Shown here piece by piece: positions 25,805-34,110 of a DNA stretch of 64,000 bases. Position 1 is the stretch's first letter; each line of letters opens with the position of its first letter. Source of the stretch: Sphingomonas paucimobilis NBRC 13935 (GTDB lineage: Bacteria; Pseudomonadota; Alphaproteobacteria; Sphingomonadales; Sphingomonadaceae); the NCBI RefSeq assembly GCF_000739895.2, contig NZ_BBJS01000043.1:124001-188000 (forward strand), written 5' to 3'. Below the pieces are notes generated by a model, which was given only the letters and a program-made list of their open reading frames with translations, searched no databases and was not told the DNA's origin. Made by a program: the position numbers and the translations under genes.

Positions 25805-26656
25805 ATGGTTCGATCCCATCGGCAATCCAGGGGTATCTGGGCGGCATGGGCTTTGGTGCTCACGTTCGTTGGCGCCACTCTCGGCGGCGCGGCTGTCGAG
25901 ATGTTGACGAGCGCCGAGCCGGCTGAAGCGACCGGGCAACGGGCGATCTCGAGCGACGCCGTTCCCATCAACCGGCTGACGCTGGCGCCGCTGGTGGAGC
26001 GGGTCGCGCCTGCGGTGGTCAACATCGCCGTGCTGCAGAGTTCGCCCTATGCGCAGAACCCTCTGCTCCGGGATCCCTATTACCGCCTCTTTCTTGGCGT
26101 GCCTGACGAAGCCCTCGCGCCGCGCATATCGGCCGGATCGGGATTCGTGGTCGACGCCGAACGCGGGCTGGTGGTGACCAACCAGCATGTCGTCTCGCAC
26201 GCGCGCGCAATCGCAGTCGGCATCGGCGATCGACAGGTCGAGGCGGAACTGCTCGGGAGCGATCCACTGACCGACATCGCCGTCCTGAGAATCCCCGCAA
26301 GAGGGCTGAAGGCCCTGCCGCTCGGGGAGTCAGCGAAGGCCCATGTCGGCGACTATGTCGTGGCGATCGGCAACCCCTTCGAGGTGGGCCAGACCGTCAC
26401 CGCCGGCATCATCAGCGCGGTACGGCCGCCGTCCGCGGGGGGGCCGCCCTATGTTCAGACCGATGCCCCGATCAATCCAGGGAACTCGGGTGGGCCGCTG
26501 ATCAACATGCGCGGCGAGGTAATCGGCATCAACAGCGCGATCATCGGCCCCAGCGGCGGAAATGTCGGCATCGGGCTCGCTGTGCCTTCCGACGTTGCGC
26601 GGAGAGTTGTCGAACGGATCGCGGGCACGAGGCTGGCTGCTGCCGCCGATGGCTGA
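25805..26656 (+). CDS. DegP-like S1C serine protease without PDZ domain
   Basis: A 283-aa periplasmic protease candidate with an uncleaved anchor or signal segment at residues about 11-31. The trypsin-like triad is visible: His128 in TNQHVV, Asp157 in LTDIAVL, Ser228 in NPGNSGGPL. The protein ends shortly after the protease domain (VPSDVARRVVERI), so the one or two PDZ domains of DegP/HtrA are absent. It follows the two hsp20 genes and probably removes damaged envelope proteins as the last member of the stress islet. PDZ-less HtrA relatives exist; here substrate selection must work differently. Confidence 0.88.
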   Translation: MVRSHRQSRGIWAAWALVLTFVGATLGGAAVEMLTSAEPAEATGQRAISSDAVPINRLTLAPLVERVAPAVVNIAVLQSSPYAQNPLLRDPYYRLFLGVPDEALAPRISAGSGFVVDAERGLVVTNQHVVSHARAIAVGIGDRQVEAELLGSDPLTDIAVLRIPARGLKALPLGESAKAHVGDYVVAIGNPFEVGQTVTAGIISAVRPPSAGGPPYVQTDAPINPGNSGGPLINMRGEVIGINSAIIGPSGGNVGIGLAVPSDVARRVVERIAGTRLAAAADG

Positions 26657-26719
26657 CTTCCCGCTCTCCTCGTTCCCCGCTCCGAAATCAATCGTCAGCG
26701 AAGCCACGCCGCTCCGACG

Positions 26720-27124
26720 CTATTTTAGCAAGGCCGCGGCCACGTCCCCGTACCGAAGCGGGTGAACTCCATCGGCAGAAGCGAAGCGACGGAGGTCGAC
26801 GGTCTCATCTCGAAAGCGGGCAGCGACAGCGCTGACGGTATAGGCCTGCGGACGGGAATAGGGCAGCAGCCAGATCACACGGTTGAAGCAGAACTGCCCA
26901 CGTATCTCAGCGAGGCGGGCGGCGAGAGCCGGTCCGGCCATGTCATTGGAGCCCATCGAGAAGATGCACGTATCGTAGCGTTTTCCCGGTCTTCGCCAGG
27001 AGAGGACCTGGGCGGCCGTGGCCCGCTCTGTCGCCTTAACGTCACAATGACGCTCATAGCGGGCGTTGATCGCCTGCGCGGTGCCGACGCCCGTGCTGTC
27101 CCCAAGGATCAGGCACTCGAACAT
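26720..27124 (-). CDS. Small SGNH/GDSL-type hydrolase
   Basis: A 134-aa protein with the blocks of an SGNH hydrolase: LILGDSTGVG (nucleophile Ser10), FSMGSNDMAG (Asn60) and the C-terminal ADGVHP (Asp118, His121). It is at the short end for the family. There is no signal peptide from the ATG at 27124. The open frame extends further upstream but with non-coding composition. The substrate is unknown. SGNH enzymes act on esters, including lipids and sugar acetyl groups. It converges on the stress islet. Confidence 0.75.
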   Translation of the reverse strand: MFECLILGDSTGVGTAQAINARYERHCDVKATERATAAQVLSWRRPGKRYDTCIFSMGSNDMAGPALAARLAEIRGQFCFNRVIWLLPYSRPQAYTVSAVAARFRDETVDLRRFASADGVHPLRYGDVAAALLK

Positions 27125-27269
27125 TAAAGGTTCCCTTGGCCTTCGGTCGGCGGAAGGCATGCTTAGCGAGCCAATCCGTCTAACCCGGTTGAGCAGGTCG
27201 CTGGATCTGGTCGCGGTCCATCGCCACGTGGTCGATGCTGGCCCGACCGCCGCGGGTCGGGCCAACGCG

Positions 27270-27545
27270 TCAGTAGCAGCGCCACACGCGGAGATGCGGT
27301 GCTTCCCAGCGCCACCCGCAATGCCGGTACCACCGGCCGTGCCAGCGGTACCAACCATGACGAGGGCCTGGTTCGGCTATCCACACTGGGCCGCGCCATC
27401 CTGGCGTCCAGCGATGGTGGCCGGTCCAATGATGCCAGCCCGGCCCCCACGCCGGCGGCGGCGCCCAGACCTGAGCCGCTGCGGGGGTAAGGGACGTGCC
27501 GAGGAGCGCCAGCAGACCGACGATTGCCGACGTCAGCACTTTCAT
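27270..27545 (-). CDS. Small secreted Trp/His/Pro-rich protein
   Basis: A 91-aa protein with a clear signal peptide (MKVLTSAIVGLLALLGTSLTPAAA, residues 1-24) and a mature part extraordinarily rich in Trp, His, Pro, Gly and Arg: WAPPPAWGPGWHHW early, HGWYRWHGRWYRHCGWRW later. Similar short periplasmic proteins are common in alphaproteobacteria and have no known role; the His/Trp density suggests metal or surface binding, which is only a guess. The ATG at 27545 was chosen because the signal peptide starts there. Confidence 0.65.
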   Translation of the reverse strand: MKVLTSAIVGLLALLGTSLTPAAAQVWAPPPAWGPGWHHWTGHHRWTPGWRGPVWIAEPGPRHGWYRWHGRWYRHCGWRWEAPHLRVWRCY

Positions 27546-27882
27546 CACGCGCGAGGGCCAGCGACGCGCCTCCGATCGGGAGGGTGGCGTCTGGCTCTCC
27601 AGATGGCGGAGCGCGTTGTTGTGGGAGCTATCGGCAGCACCGCGCCGCCGCCACGGATCAGATCGCGAACAATCGTCCTCATATCCAAATCCTCTGCATG
27701 AGCAATTCGGGCATGAGATGCGCCGGAGAGAGAGCCGGCGCCCTCTAGTCCCAGCCGAACCCGCTATGGCGTTCGGCGTCAGTCGAGCTAGTATTCTTCC
27801 GCGCCCCGTCAAGGGTCGGAGGCCAGATTTTGGCGGCCAGCAACGATTGTAGGAACCGGGACGAGGGCAGACACTTACCTGG
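27546..27882. other. Intergenic stretch without recognised features
   Basis: 337 bases between a minus-strand secreted-protein gene and a plus-strand small membrane-protein gene. It should hold the promoters of both. No convincing coding frame, repeat or hairpin was seen. Confidence 0.4.
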
Positions 27883-28179
27883 ATGGCGGTGCGAGTAGGT
27901 ACGGTCGAAATGGCGCAGCTAACGCAACTCGAACTGGCGAACTGGGCAGCCCTCTATGCTGCTACGGCGATGTGCTGTGCGATCGCCCTCGCATTGTCGA
28001 TTGTCGGCGCTGGCGTGCAGGTCTGCCGCGAACGCGCCTGGGAAGAAGTTCGGAGCGTTCGACAAGCAATCCTCTTCGTGCCCAAGCTCTGGTGGCTGTG
28101 GCAACGGCTCTACTTTCGCTCGACGCCGGTTATCATCGCCATTGTGGGCGGGTTCGCGATGACGCTTCGCTGGAGCTGA
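27883..28179 (+). CDS. Small membrane protein, unknown
   Basis: A 98-aa open frame with two hydrophobic segments (AALYAATAMCCAIALALSIVG and PVIIAIVGGFAMTL) separated by a charged, Trp-containing middle (VPKLWWLWQRLYFR). No family was recognised and no good ribosome site precedes either the first ATG or the internal one at 27910. The membrane pattern and lack of a better frame on the other strand make it plausible. It converges on the DUF1173-like gene with a 17-base gap. Confidence 0.45.
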   Translation: MAVRVGTVEMAQLTQLELANWAALYAATAMCCAIALALSIVGAGVQVCRERAWEEVRSVRQAILFVPKLWWLWQRLYFRSTPVIIAIVGGFAMTLRWS

Positions 28180-28196
28180 GAAGCACGGGGCTCAAC

Positions 28197-29489
28197 TCAC
28201 AGGTCCAGGGCGGCGGCAACCTTTCGCGCTACCCGGCCCAGCTCGAGGTCGCCGGAACTGAGGCAGAGCAGCGGAGCGATCTCGCGCATGCGGGAATGCC
28301 CGCTGGTGCTCGATCCGTCATGCTCGTCGTCACCGTGGTCGATGGCGTCGATGGCCAGACGCTTGATCTCCCCGGTGATCCGCGAGCGCGCCTCGATCAG
28401 GAAGTCCGGTCGCGCAGGGCCGAGCGGCGTCAGAATATCGAACACGGGCTTTTCGATCGCGGCATCGATGCCATGCCGGTGAAGGTTGCGCTGGATCGAC
28501 AGCAATTCGCGCAGCAGGCTGCGCTCGAACTCGGAGTCGACCGGGATGAAGCGCTGCCCCGAGTAGATCGGCTGCGCGTAGGCGCGAAGCGGAGCATAGC
28601 CACGCGCCTCGGGATATTGACCAGCGACGACGATCACGAGGAAGGGGCCACGGACCAGGTTGCCCCGCACCGACGGGGATTGCACCCGATTGGCGACGCG
28701 CACTGGCCGGTTGTCGGCGGTCTCGATGACATGGCCGGTGATCTGATGCGAGAAGAGCGCGAAGAACGCCTGCGGCGCGTGGCCGGGAGGCCAGTCTCGG
28801 GAGAGACGCCTCAGAACCGCATAGGCGCGCCGGCTGTGCAGGGCATCGGCGTGGGTCCAGAAGGCGCGGCTGAGCTCGATGCCGGGCGCGATCTCGATCC
28901 TGCTGCTCGCCTTCACTAGAGCATCGAACTCCCGCTTGATCGAAGGCTCCTCCGCGCCATCGGACAAGGGAAAAGCCCGGGTCGTCCCTGCAACGTCGAG
29001 GAGGCGCCATAGCAGCCGGGCCAGCCTAGGCACCGAGGCGTGGCGCGTGCGATCGTCGCTGGCGTCGCTCTCGGGCTGTTGCGCGAGCTTGCTGGGGGCA
29101 GGCCGCAGGACCTCGAAGAAGCCCTCGGGAGGCGCCGCCGGCGTTTCGCGCGATCGCACCTCCGAGATGCGATGGGTGACCTGATCCCGGAAGAAGGGGC
29201 AGTCGGCGCGGTGGTCGGGTCGCTTTGCGCTGGTCAGCCGGCGGAGATAATAGGTCTCCGCCTCCGACAGGAAGGCGGGCGTAAGTATCGGCGGCGGATC
29301 GTCCGCGGCCAGGCAATCACAGGCGATCCACTTGGCGCCGATGCGGGCGTTCTGGACGAGCGTGATTCCTGCTTCTTCATCGCCGGGCGATCCCTGGCCG
29401 ATGTACCAACGCACCAGCGCCTCGCGGAGCGGAGCGGGCAGCGCGATCCGAGGGCCGCGGCCATCCGTGTCTCGGTCAATCAGCCACAT
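28197..29489 (-). CDS. DUF1173-like plasmid protein with possible nuclease-fold C-terminus
   Basis: A 430-aa protein resembling the DUF1173 proteins found near transfer regions of alphaproteobacterial plasmids. The N-terminal third has a cysteine/histidine pattern, CDCLAADDPPP, then YYLRRLTSAKRPDHRADCPFF, that could bind zinc. Near the end, ARPDFLIEARSRITGEIK has the spacing of a PD-(D/E)xK nuclease strand pair. No function is established for the family. It is encoded opposite to the transglycosylase gene, with about 110 bases between them. The family name is my best match by eye, not certain. Confidence 0.55.
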   Translation of the reverse strand: MWLIDRDTDGRGPRIALPAPLREALVRWYIGQGSPGDEEAGITLVQNARIGAKWIACDCLAADDPPPILTPAFLSEAETYYLRRLTSAKRPDHRADCPFFRDQVTHRISEVRSRETPAAPPEGFFEVLRPAPSKLAQQPESDASDDRTRHASVPRLARLLWRLLDVAGTTRAFPLSDGAEEPSIKREFDALVKASSRIEIAPGIELSRAFWTHADALHSRRAYAVLRRLSRDWPPGHAPQAFFALFSHQITGHVIETADNRPVRVANRVQSPSVRGNLVRGPFLVIVVAGQYPEARGYAPLRAYAQPIYSGQRFIPVDSEFERSLLRELLSIQRNLHRHGIDAAIEKPVFDILTPLGPARPDFLIEARSRITGEIKRLAIDAIDHGDDEHDGSSTSGHSRMREIAPLLCLSSGDLELGRVARKVAAALDL

Positions 29490-29599
29490 GATCCAGTTTC
29501 GGGCGATCCAATGCAGCCATAGTTTGCCCGCTCCAGGGAATTGACAACTGCAAATCGGCTGATCTCAACTTCCTGAACTAGGGGTCAGGGAGGTTTGAT

Positions 29600-30571
29600 A
29601 TGCGTGCGTTGTTGCTCGCGAGCACACTTGTCATCGTCGATAGCGGGGCCGCGCTCGCGGCGACCCAACGCGCCGCTTCGCCGGTGCGCAGCGTCCAGCT
29701 GATCAGCATGACGGAGCGGTCGGAAGTCGCCGCCGGCGGTCAGGATCGGACGGCTGAGCCCAGCACGGAGGTCCCGGTCGAGGCCGTCGTAGCGGATGTC
29801 GAGGGCTTTCGGGTCCACGATCTGAGCCGTCGCTGGGTCGAGTATCAGATGGGTGAAAGGCTCGCGGCAGAGGCCGGTGCAGCGACGGCGGTCGCGGAGG
29901 AGGACCCCTTTGCCCCGGTCGGTGTCGCCCAGCTCAGCGCCCCGGCCAATCAGACGGGGACGCTTGCTCCATTTTCCGCGATCGCCGTGCCGGCATGGAT
30001 GCGCGGCGGCCCGGTATTCGCTGCGGCTGCCACGACCTTCGTCCCCGGATGCGCGTCGACGGGTTACCGGCGAAGCGGCTTCCTGCCCGCCGATGCCGAA
30101 GTCCGCCGCCAGACATATTTCTCGATGATGAGCAACGTCGCCTGCGAATACGGGATACCGGTCGGGCTGTTCGATGCGATGATCATTCGGGAGAGCCGCT
30201 ACAATGCCTCCGCGGTGTCCCCGAAAAGCGCATTTGGCCTCACGCAGCTGATGCCTGGGACGGCCGCCGGTCTTGGCGTGAACCGCTACGACGTGGAGCA
30301 GAATCTTCGTGGCGGAGCGCGGTATCTGCGTCAGCAGCTCGACCGGTTCGGTGCCTATCATCTGGCGTTGGCGGCCTACAATGCCGGGCCCGGGCGCGTC
30401 AGGAACGGGAGTGTGCCGCGGATCGTCGAGACCCAGGATTACGTCTCGAACGTCCTGTTCAACTGGTCTCGGCTCAGCGGCGTTTCGAGAGTTGCGACCA
30501 TCCAGACGAGTGCATCGCCGACGCCGCGCCGTGAGCCTTTCGTTCGCGCCGCCACGGTGTCGAGCTTCTGA
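29600..30571 (+). CDS. Lytic transglycosylase, VirB1-like
   Basis: A 323-aa exported enzyme that opens peptidoglycan for assembly of the transfer apparatus. There is a signal peptide at residues 1-20 and a long unstructured linker, then an SLT domain from about residue 170: catalytic Glu198 in IIRESRYNASAVS, FGLTQLMPGTA, GARYLRQQL and ALAAYNAGPGRV. An AGGGAGG-type site precedes the ATG. Conjugation systems carry such an enzyme as VirB1 or P19; its position just before the tra operon supports this role. Confidence 0.92.
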   Translation: MRALLLASTLVIVDSGAALAATQRAASPVRSVQLISMTERSEVAAGGQDRTAEPSTEVPVEAVVADVEGFRVHDLSRRWVEYQMGERLAAEAGAATAVAEEDPFAPVGVAQLSAPANQTGTLAPFSAIAVPAWMRGGPVFAAAATTFVPGCASTGYRRSGFLPADAEVRRQTYFSMMSNVACEYGIPVGLFDAMIIRESRYNASAVSPKSAFGLTQLMPGTAAGLGVNRYDVEQNLRGGARYLRQQLDRFGAYHLALAAYNAGPGRVRNGSVPRIVETQDYVSNVLFNWSRLSGVSRVATIQTSASPTPRREPFVRAATVSSF

Positions 30572-30600
30572 GAAGTCGTGCCGATCGCTCCGGTGCCGCG

Positions 30601-31128
30601 CTAGAGGAGCGGGTCGCGCCCCGAGCCGAATTGCGAGCGACGCTGGAGGACCGCCGTGATCTCGGTGACCATCCGCTTGATGACCGCTGACTGGAAGTAG
30701 GTGCCCCACTCGCTGCGGATCTCGCTGCCGTCCATGCCCTCAAGCTCCTGAAGGGCCTCGACGAGCCGGTGGGGCAGACCTCTGAACAAGGTGCTCAGCA
30801 TCGCCACGAGTGCGGTGAAGCGATCGTCCTGCACGAGCTCCATCTCGCGGGTCATCTCGACGCTGATGACTGCCTGCATGAGGTCGATGTTGAGGGCCCT
30901 GAGGATCGCCTGAAATTCCGGCAAGGTCATCGAGGCGCGCTTTTCCGGGTCCCGGTGAAGGATCGTGCCGAGCCTGCTCTTCTTGATACCTGAGCGCAGC
31001 GCCATCGTCCGGATGCCGATGTCGTTGGCCTCCATCGCGCGCATGATCATCGGCACATAGTCGGCCGCTGCTTCAGCTTCTGCCTCGAGGGGCAGCTCCT
31101 GCTCCATTCGATTCGTAAGCGATGACAC
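30601..31128 (-). CDS. HTH regulator candidate next to tra operon
   Basis: A protein of about 175 aa. Near the N-terminus, DYVPMIMRAMEANDIGIRTMALRSGIKKSRLGTILHRDPEKRASMTL reads like an XRE-type helix-turn-helix, followed by a helical C-terminal half. The GTG at 31128 was preferred because a G-rich Shine-Dalgarno-like run stands upstream. The ATG at 31107 gives a protein 7 residues shorter. Its upstream region contains a GCGGAC element that recurs as inverted repeats before traA, so it may control itself and the transfer operon (inference). Confidence 0.6.
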   Translation of the reverse strand: MSSLTNRMEQELPLEAEAEAAADYVPMIMRAMEANDIGIRTMALRSGIKKSRLGTILHRDPEKRASMTLPEFQAILRALNIDLMQAVISVEMTREMELVQDDRFTALVAMLSTLFRGLPHRLVEALQELEGMDGSEIRSEWGTYFQSAVIKRMVTEITAVLQRRSQFGSGRDPLL

Positions 31129-31230
31129 TTTTCGCCCCCGCAGTCCTTTTGCGGACAGAGCGACACAATCAAACCTTATCCGTCTTGGCAAGCCCTTCGA
31201 GAAAAGCGCGGGCACCCGTCACAACCGAAT

Positions 31231-31701
31231 TTATCTAATGCGCACAACCTTTTCGCCCTCGTCACGACCACGCCCGCGCGCGATTTTTGGCGGCTTTTGC
31301 TCGTCGATTCCGATCTTGCTCAACAGCTTGGCGGTGCCCTGCTCGACCACATAATCGAACAGCAGCATGGAGATAGCATCGCCGACCGTCAGCGCCGATC
31401 CCAGATGCTTTTCGAGTCGCCGCTTGGCCTCCGTCAGGCTTTCCGCGCTGGTCTTCGTGATGCTCAGATGGATGCGGATCGGGCCCTTGGTCGGCACCTT
31501 CTCGAGGTGCTTGCGCAGCGTTTCCACGTCGTGCTGCTCGATCGCGCCTGCGGCGCCGGCGGTGGCGCGCGCGTTCACGAGGTTCCCGAGCGACTGGTAG
31601 CGCCGTGTCTGATTGGAGTGAATCCGCAGACTTTCGGTGGTCAGCCGAAACAGATACTCGGATACGTCGAGGGTGTACCCCCGCATTGCCTGCCCGCCCA
31701 T
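31231..31701 (-). CDS. Hypothetical helical protein upstream of tra operon
   Basis: A 156-aa protein not recognised. It is strongly helical with basic and acidic patches (SLTEAKRRLEKHLGSALTVGDAISMLLFDYV) and ends in a basic tail (KIARGRGRDEGEKVVRIR). The size, basic tail and location beside the transfer operon would suit a relaxosome accessory or DNA-binding protein, but no motif proves it. Starts are possible at 31701 and 31686. It lies 102 bases upstream of the HTH gene in the same direction. Confidence 0.55.
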   Translation of the reverse strand: MGGQAMRGYTLDVSEYLFRLTTESLRIHSNQTRRYQSLGNLVNARATAGAAGAIEQHDVETLRKHLEKVPTKGPIRIHLSITKTSAESLTEAKRRLEKHLGSALTVGDAISMLLFDYVVEQGTAKLLSKIGIDEQKPPKIARGRGRDEGEKVVRIR

Positions 31702-31828
31702 TCCCGCATGTCCTTGCTTGCCTGGCTTCGGCTGAAGTCGCCAAGGTGAAGTGACATCGCCCTATACGACTCGTCCAGGGCGAGCCAAGTGTACCCGCAC
31801 AGGGACTTGCCCGCAAAGCCGGACCTGG

Positions 31829-31907
31829 GTCCGCAACCGCGGACAGCGCGCCTGAAAGCCGGGACAAGGTGTCCGCGAATCAAGATGAAGAATCGTTTTT
31901 CGCGGAC
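31829..31907. promoter_or_regulatory. Inverted repeats in the tra leader, operator candidates
   Basis: Two inverted repeats share a GTCCGC/GCGGAC element. The first is GTCCGC-aacc-GCGGAC at 31829-31844. The second has 9-bp arms GTCCGCGAA (31871-31879) and TTCGCGGAC (31899-31907) with a 19-base spacer. A further GCGGAC lies upstream of the HTH gene, near 31154. They sit in the 364-base gap before traA. They could be operators for the neighbouring regulator or part of an origin of transfer; neither is proven. Confidence 0.5.
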
Positions 31908-32065
31908 GATGTTTGGCTCTGCCGAAGGTTCTTTAGGCACGGCCGCTAGATAAATCCGCCGAAAGCCCTGCGGTTCCAACAAAAGCCGGTTGTAGCGAAA
32001 GTCGTCGGGGACCCACCCTTCAATTGGGCGCGGAGGTGCCGCGTCTCCATCGAAGGGAAACTCTT

Positions 32066-32386
32066 ATGCAGTCTCTGCTGAATCGGAGCGGGCGCATGGA
32101 GATGGCGATCCTCGCCCTCGCTGTGATGCTGTTCGCGCTCCTGTGGTTCGCCGGGCCGGCCTTTGCCGGTGCGGATACCACGTTCGACACGGCCCTCACG
32201 AAGTTCACCGACTTCCTCGAGGGGTCGGGCGGCAAGGTCATTACCGTGCTGTCGCTCGCCGGCGGCATCGTGGCGCTCGCCTCGGGCCGCTTCTCCATGG
32301 GTCAGATCGCCATTCCGGTCGGCGTCGGTGTCGGCGCCGGCACGGGCATTCCGATCGTCACCTCGACGGTGACGGCGACGATCTGA
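32066..32386 (+). CDS. traA: TraA-type conjugative pilin (TrbC/VirB2-like)
   Basis: A 106-aa prepilin. The long leader ends at GPAFAGAD, where signal peptidase would cut, giving a mature pilin of about 70 residues with two hydrophobic helices (VITVLSLAGGIVALASG and IAIPVGVGVGAGTGIPIV) joined by a short FSMGQ loop. This is the VirB2/TraA layout. First gene of the F-type operon, 62 bases before traL. Promoter elements are expected in the preceding 364-base leader. Confidence 0.85.
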   Translation: MQSLLNRSGRMEMAILALAVMLFALLWFAGPAFAGADTTFDTALTKFTDFLEGSGGKVITVLSLAGGIVALASGRFSMGQIAIPVGVGVGAGTGIPIVTSTVTATI

Positions 32387-32447
32387 CGCAACGAGCCTGG
32401 CGCGTCGGGGTGGCAGCCTCGGCGCCGCACAGGGGGAGGGTGGTGCA

Positions 32448-32738
32448 ATGGCCGCAGACAAGTACGCGATCCCATCTCATCTGGACGATCCAGAACTGAT
32501 CGGGCTGTGGACGCTGGATGAGTTCCTGGCGATGGTTACGCCATTCGTCTGGGGGATCATGACCCAGCACATCGTCATCGGAACGGCGTTGGCATTCGCC
32601 GGCTGGTGGGGATTGAAAAAGGCAAAAGCGGGTCGTGCCGCGTCTTGGCTGCTCCATCTGGCCTATTGGCATCTTCCGGCCGGCTTCACCGGCCTGAGGG
32701 CCACGCCACCCTCTTATCTCCGACTGATGGCGGGCTGA
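32448..32738 (+). CDS. traL: TraL, pilus assembly protein
   Basis: A 96-aa inner-membrane protein with the TraL opening (IPSHLDDPELIGLWTLDEF) and one or two hydrophobic segments (MVTPFVWGIMTQHIVIGTALAFAGWW). In F-type systems TraL is required for pilus assembly and corresponds to VirB3. A GGGGAGGG stretch precedes the ATG. It stops one base before the traE start. Confidence 0.9.
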   Translation: MAADKYAIPSHLDDPELIGLWTLDEFLAMVTPFVWGIMTQHIVIGTALAFAGWWGLKKAKAGRAASWLLHLAYWHLPAGFTGLRATPPSYLRLMAG

Positions 32739-32739
32739 G

Positions 32740-33306
32740 ATGGACCTCGCATTCAGCCACGCAAGCAACCAGCGGGTTCTTCGCCAGCGCAACTTCCTGG
32801 TCGTGGTCGCCGGCGCGCTTGCGGCGATAACAGCGCTGCTGCTCGCCTTCGGCATCTCGCGAGACCGCGAGATCGTCCTCCAGCCCGTACTGCGCTCGCC
32901 GGTCACCGTCAGCAGTGCCGGCGTCTCCCGCGAATATCTCGAGATGATCACGCGTGACGTGGTGGTGCTCACGCTCGACCGCAGTCCGCAAAACCTCGAA
33001 TATTGGATGAACGCGGTGCTCGAGATCACATCGCCGCGCGTTCAGGGCAAGATCAAGGCCGACCTCCTCAAGATCGTCAACGAGCAGCGCGGCTCCTCGA
33101 TCTCGCAGTTCTTCACGATCGAGTCGATGGACATCGATCCCAAGAACCTGCGGTCCGAGGTGACCGGCGAGCTCCACACCATTGTCGGCAACAAGGTGAT
33201 CTCCAGGGAGCGCCGCACCTTCCGCTACGACTGGGAGTATGAGGGCTTGTCGCTCCGCTTGGTCGGCTTCGGGATGGTCCGCACCGGCAAGGAGCAAGAC
33301 AAATGA
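32740..33306 (+). CDS. traE: TraE, VirB8-like inner-membrane core protein
   Basis: A 188-aa protein with a cytoplasmic N-terminal tail, one membrane helix at about residues 18-38 (NFLVVVAGALAAITALLLAFG) and a periplasmic domain. The TraE pattern EYLEMITRDVVVLTLDRSPQNLEYWMNAVL is visible. TraE is the VirB8 equivalent of F-type secretion and helps pilus assembly. It overlaps traK by 4 bases. Confidence 0.92.
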   Translation: MDLAFSHASNQRVLRQRNFLVVVAGALAAITALLLAFGISRDREIVLQPVLRSPVTVSSAGVSREYLEMITRDVVVLTLDRSPQNLEYWMNAVLEITSPRVQGKIKADLLKIVNEQRGSSISQFFTIESMDIDPKNLRSEVTGELHTIVGNKVISRERRTFRYDWEYEGLSLRLVGFGMVRTGKEQDK

Positions 33307-34106
33307 TGGCTTTCTATGCCGTCGGCAGCGCTGCTGCAGGCACCATCCTCATGTCCCGCATCTACTGCATCCTGAGCAGGGTGGCGGGCGCCTGCCTGAT
33401 CACGCTGGCGGTCTTCCTGTTCGCGCAGCCGGCATGGGCAGACCAGACGGTCGTGGCCGCCGACAGCGCCCAGGTCGACTGTCAGGCGTCGGCCAAGGAC
33501 CTGACCCGGATCAGCCTGGTCGATGACGAGTTCGCGAGCGTGTCGAAGATCTCGACCGGCAACCCGCAGGACGACTTCTCGGTCGTCAACGAGCCGGTCC
33601 GGGGCGACATCTACCTGAGCGTGCCCGAAGGTTTCGGCCGCCCGGCGCTTTCCTTCTTTGGCACGAGCAAGCGCGGCTACGTCTACAAGTTCGTCTGCCG
33701 GATCGCCGGCGACCAGGCGGCGCAGGTGTTTGTGTCCAATCCGGCGATCGCCCGGGAAAAGGCAGCCGAGGGCTCGCCCCAGCAGGTCGCCGCCGGGCCG
33801 CAGGATGCCGCGGTCGAGCTCGTCCAGGCCATGTACGCCAACAGCGTCGCGGACGGCTATGAGATGCGGCAGCGCGCGCTGAAGCCGGTCTATGTCGGCA
33901 AGCTCAAGGTCCAGATGATCGCTGAATATCGCGGGCAGGACCTGACCGGCAAGGTGCTGCGCATCGAGAACACGGGCGATGCGCCGACCGAGTTGACCGA
34001 GCGCACGGTTGCTCCGGCAAGCGCGCTCGCCGTCTCCATCGCCGAGCCCAAGCTCGCCCCGGGGAAGGTCACGACGGCCTACCTCGTCTCCCAGAATGTG
34101 AGGTAA
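33303..34106 (+). CDS. traK: TraK, secretin-like outer-membrane core protein (VirB9-like)
   Basis: A 267-aa exported protein with a signal peptide that ends near QPAWADQ. Beta-rich body with a SRISLVDDEFASV-like region and FFGTSKRGYVYKFVC. TraK forms the outer-membrane core complex with TraV and TraB. The first ATG gives a long leader. The ATG at 33351 (MSRIYCIL) would give a more normal signal peptide. It is four bases from traB. Confidence 0.88.
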   Translation: MMAFYAVGSAAAGTILMSRIYCILSRVAGACLITLAVFLFAQPAWADQTVVAADSAQVDCQASAKDLTRISLVDDEFASVSKISTGNPQDDFSVVNEPVRGDIYLSVPEGFGRPALSFFGTSKRGYVYKFVCRIAGDQAAQVFVSNPAIAREKAAEGSPQQVAAGPQDAAVELVQAMYANSVADGYEMRQRALKPVYVGKLKVQMIAEYRGQDLTGKVLRIENTGDAPTELTERTVAPASALAVSIAEPKLAPGKVTTAYLVSQNVR

Positions 34107-34110
34107 GCCC

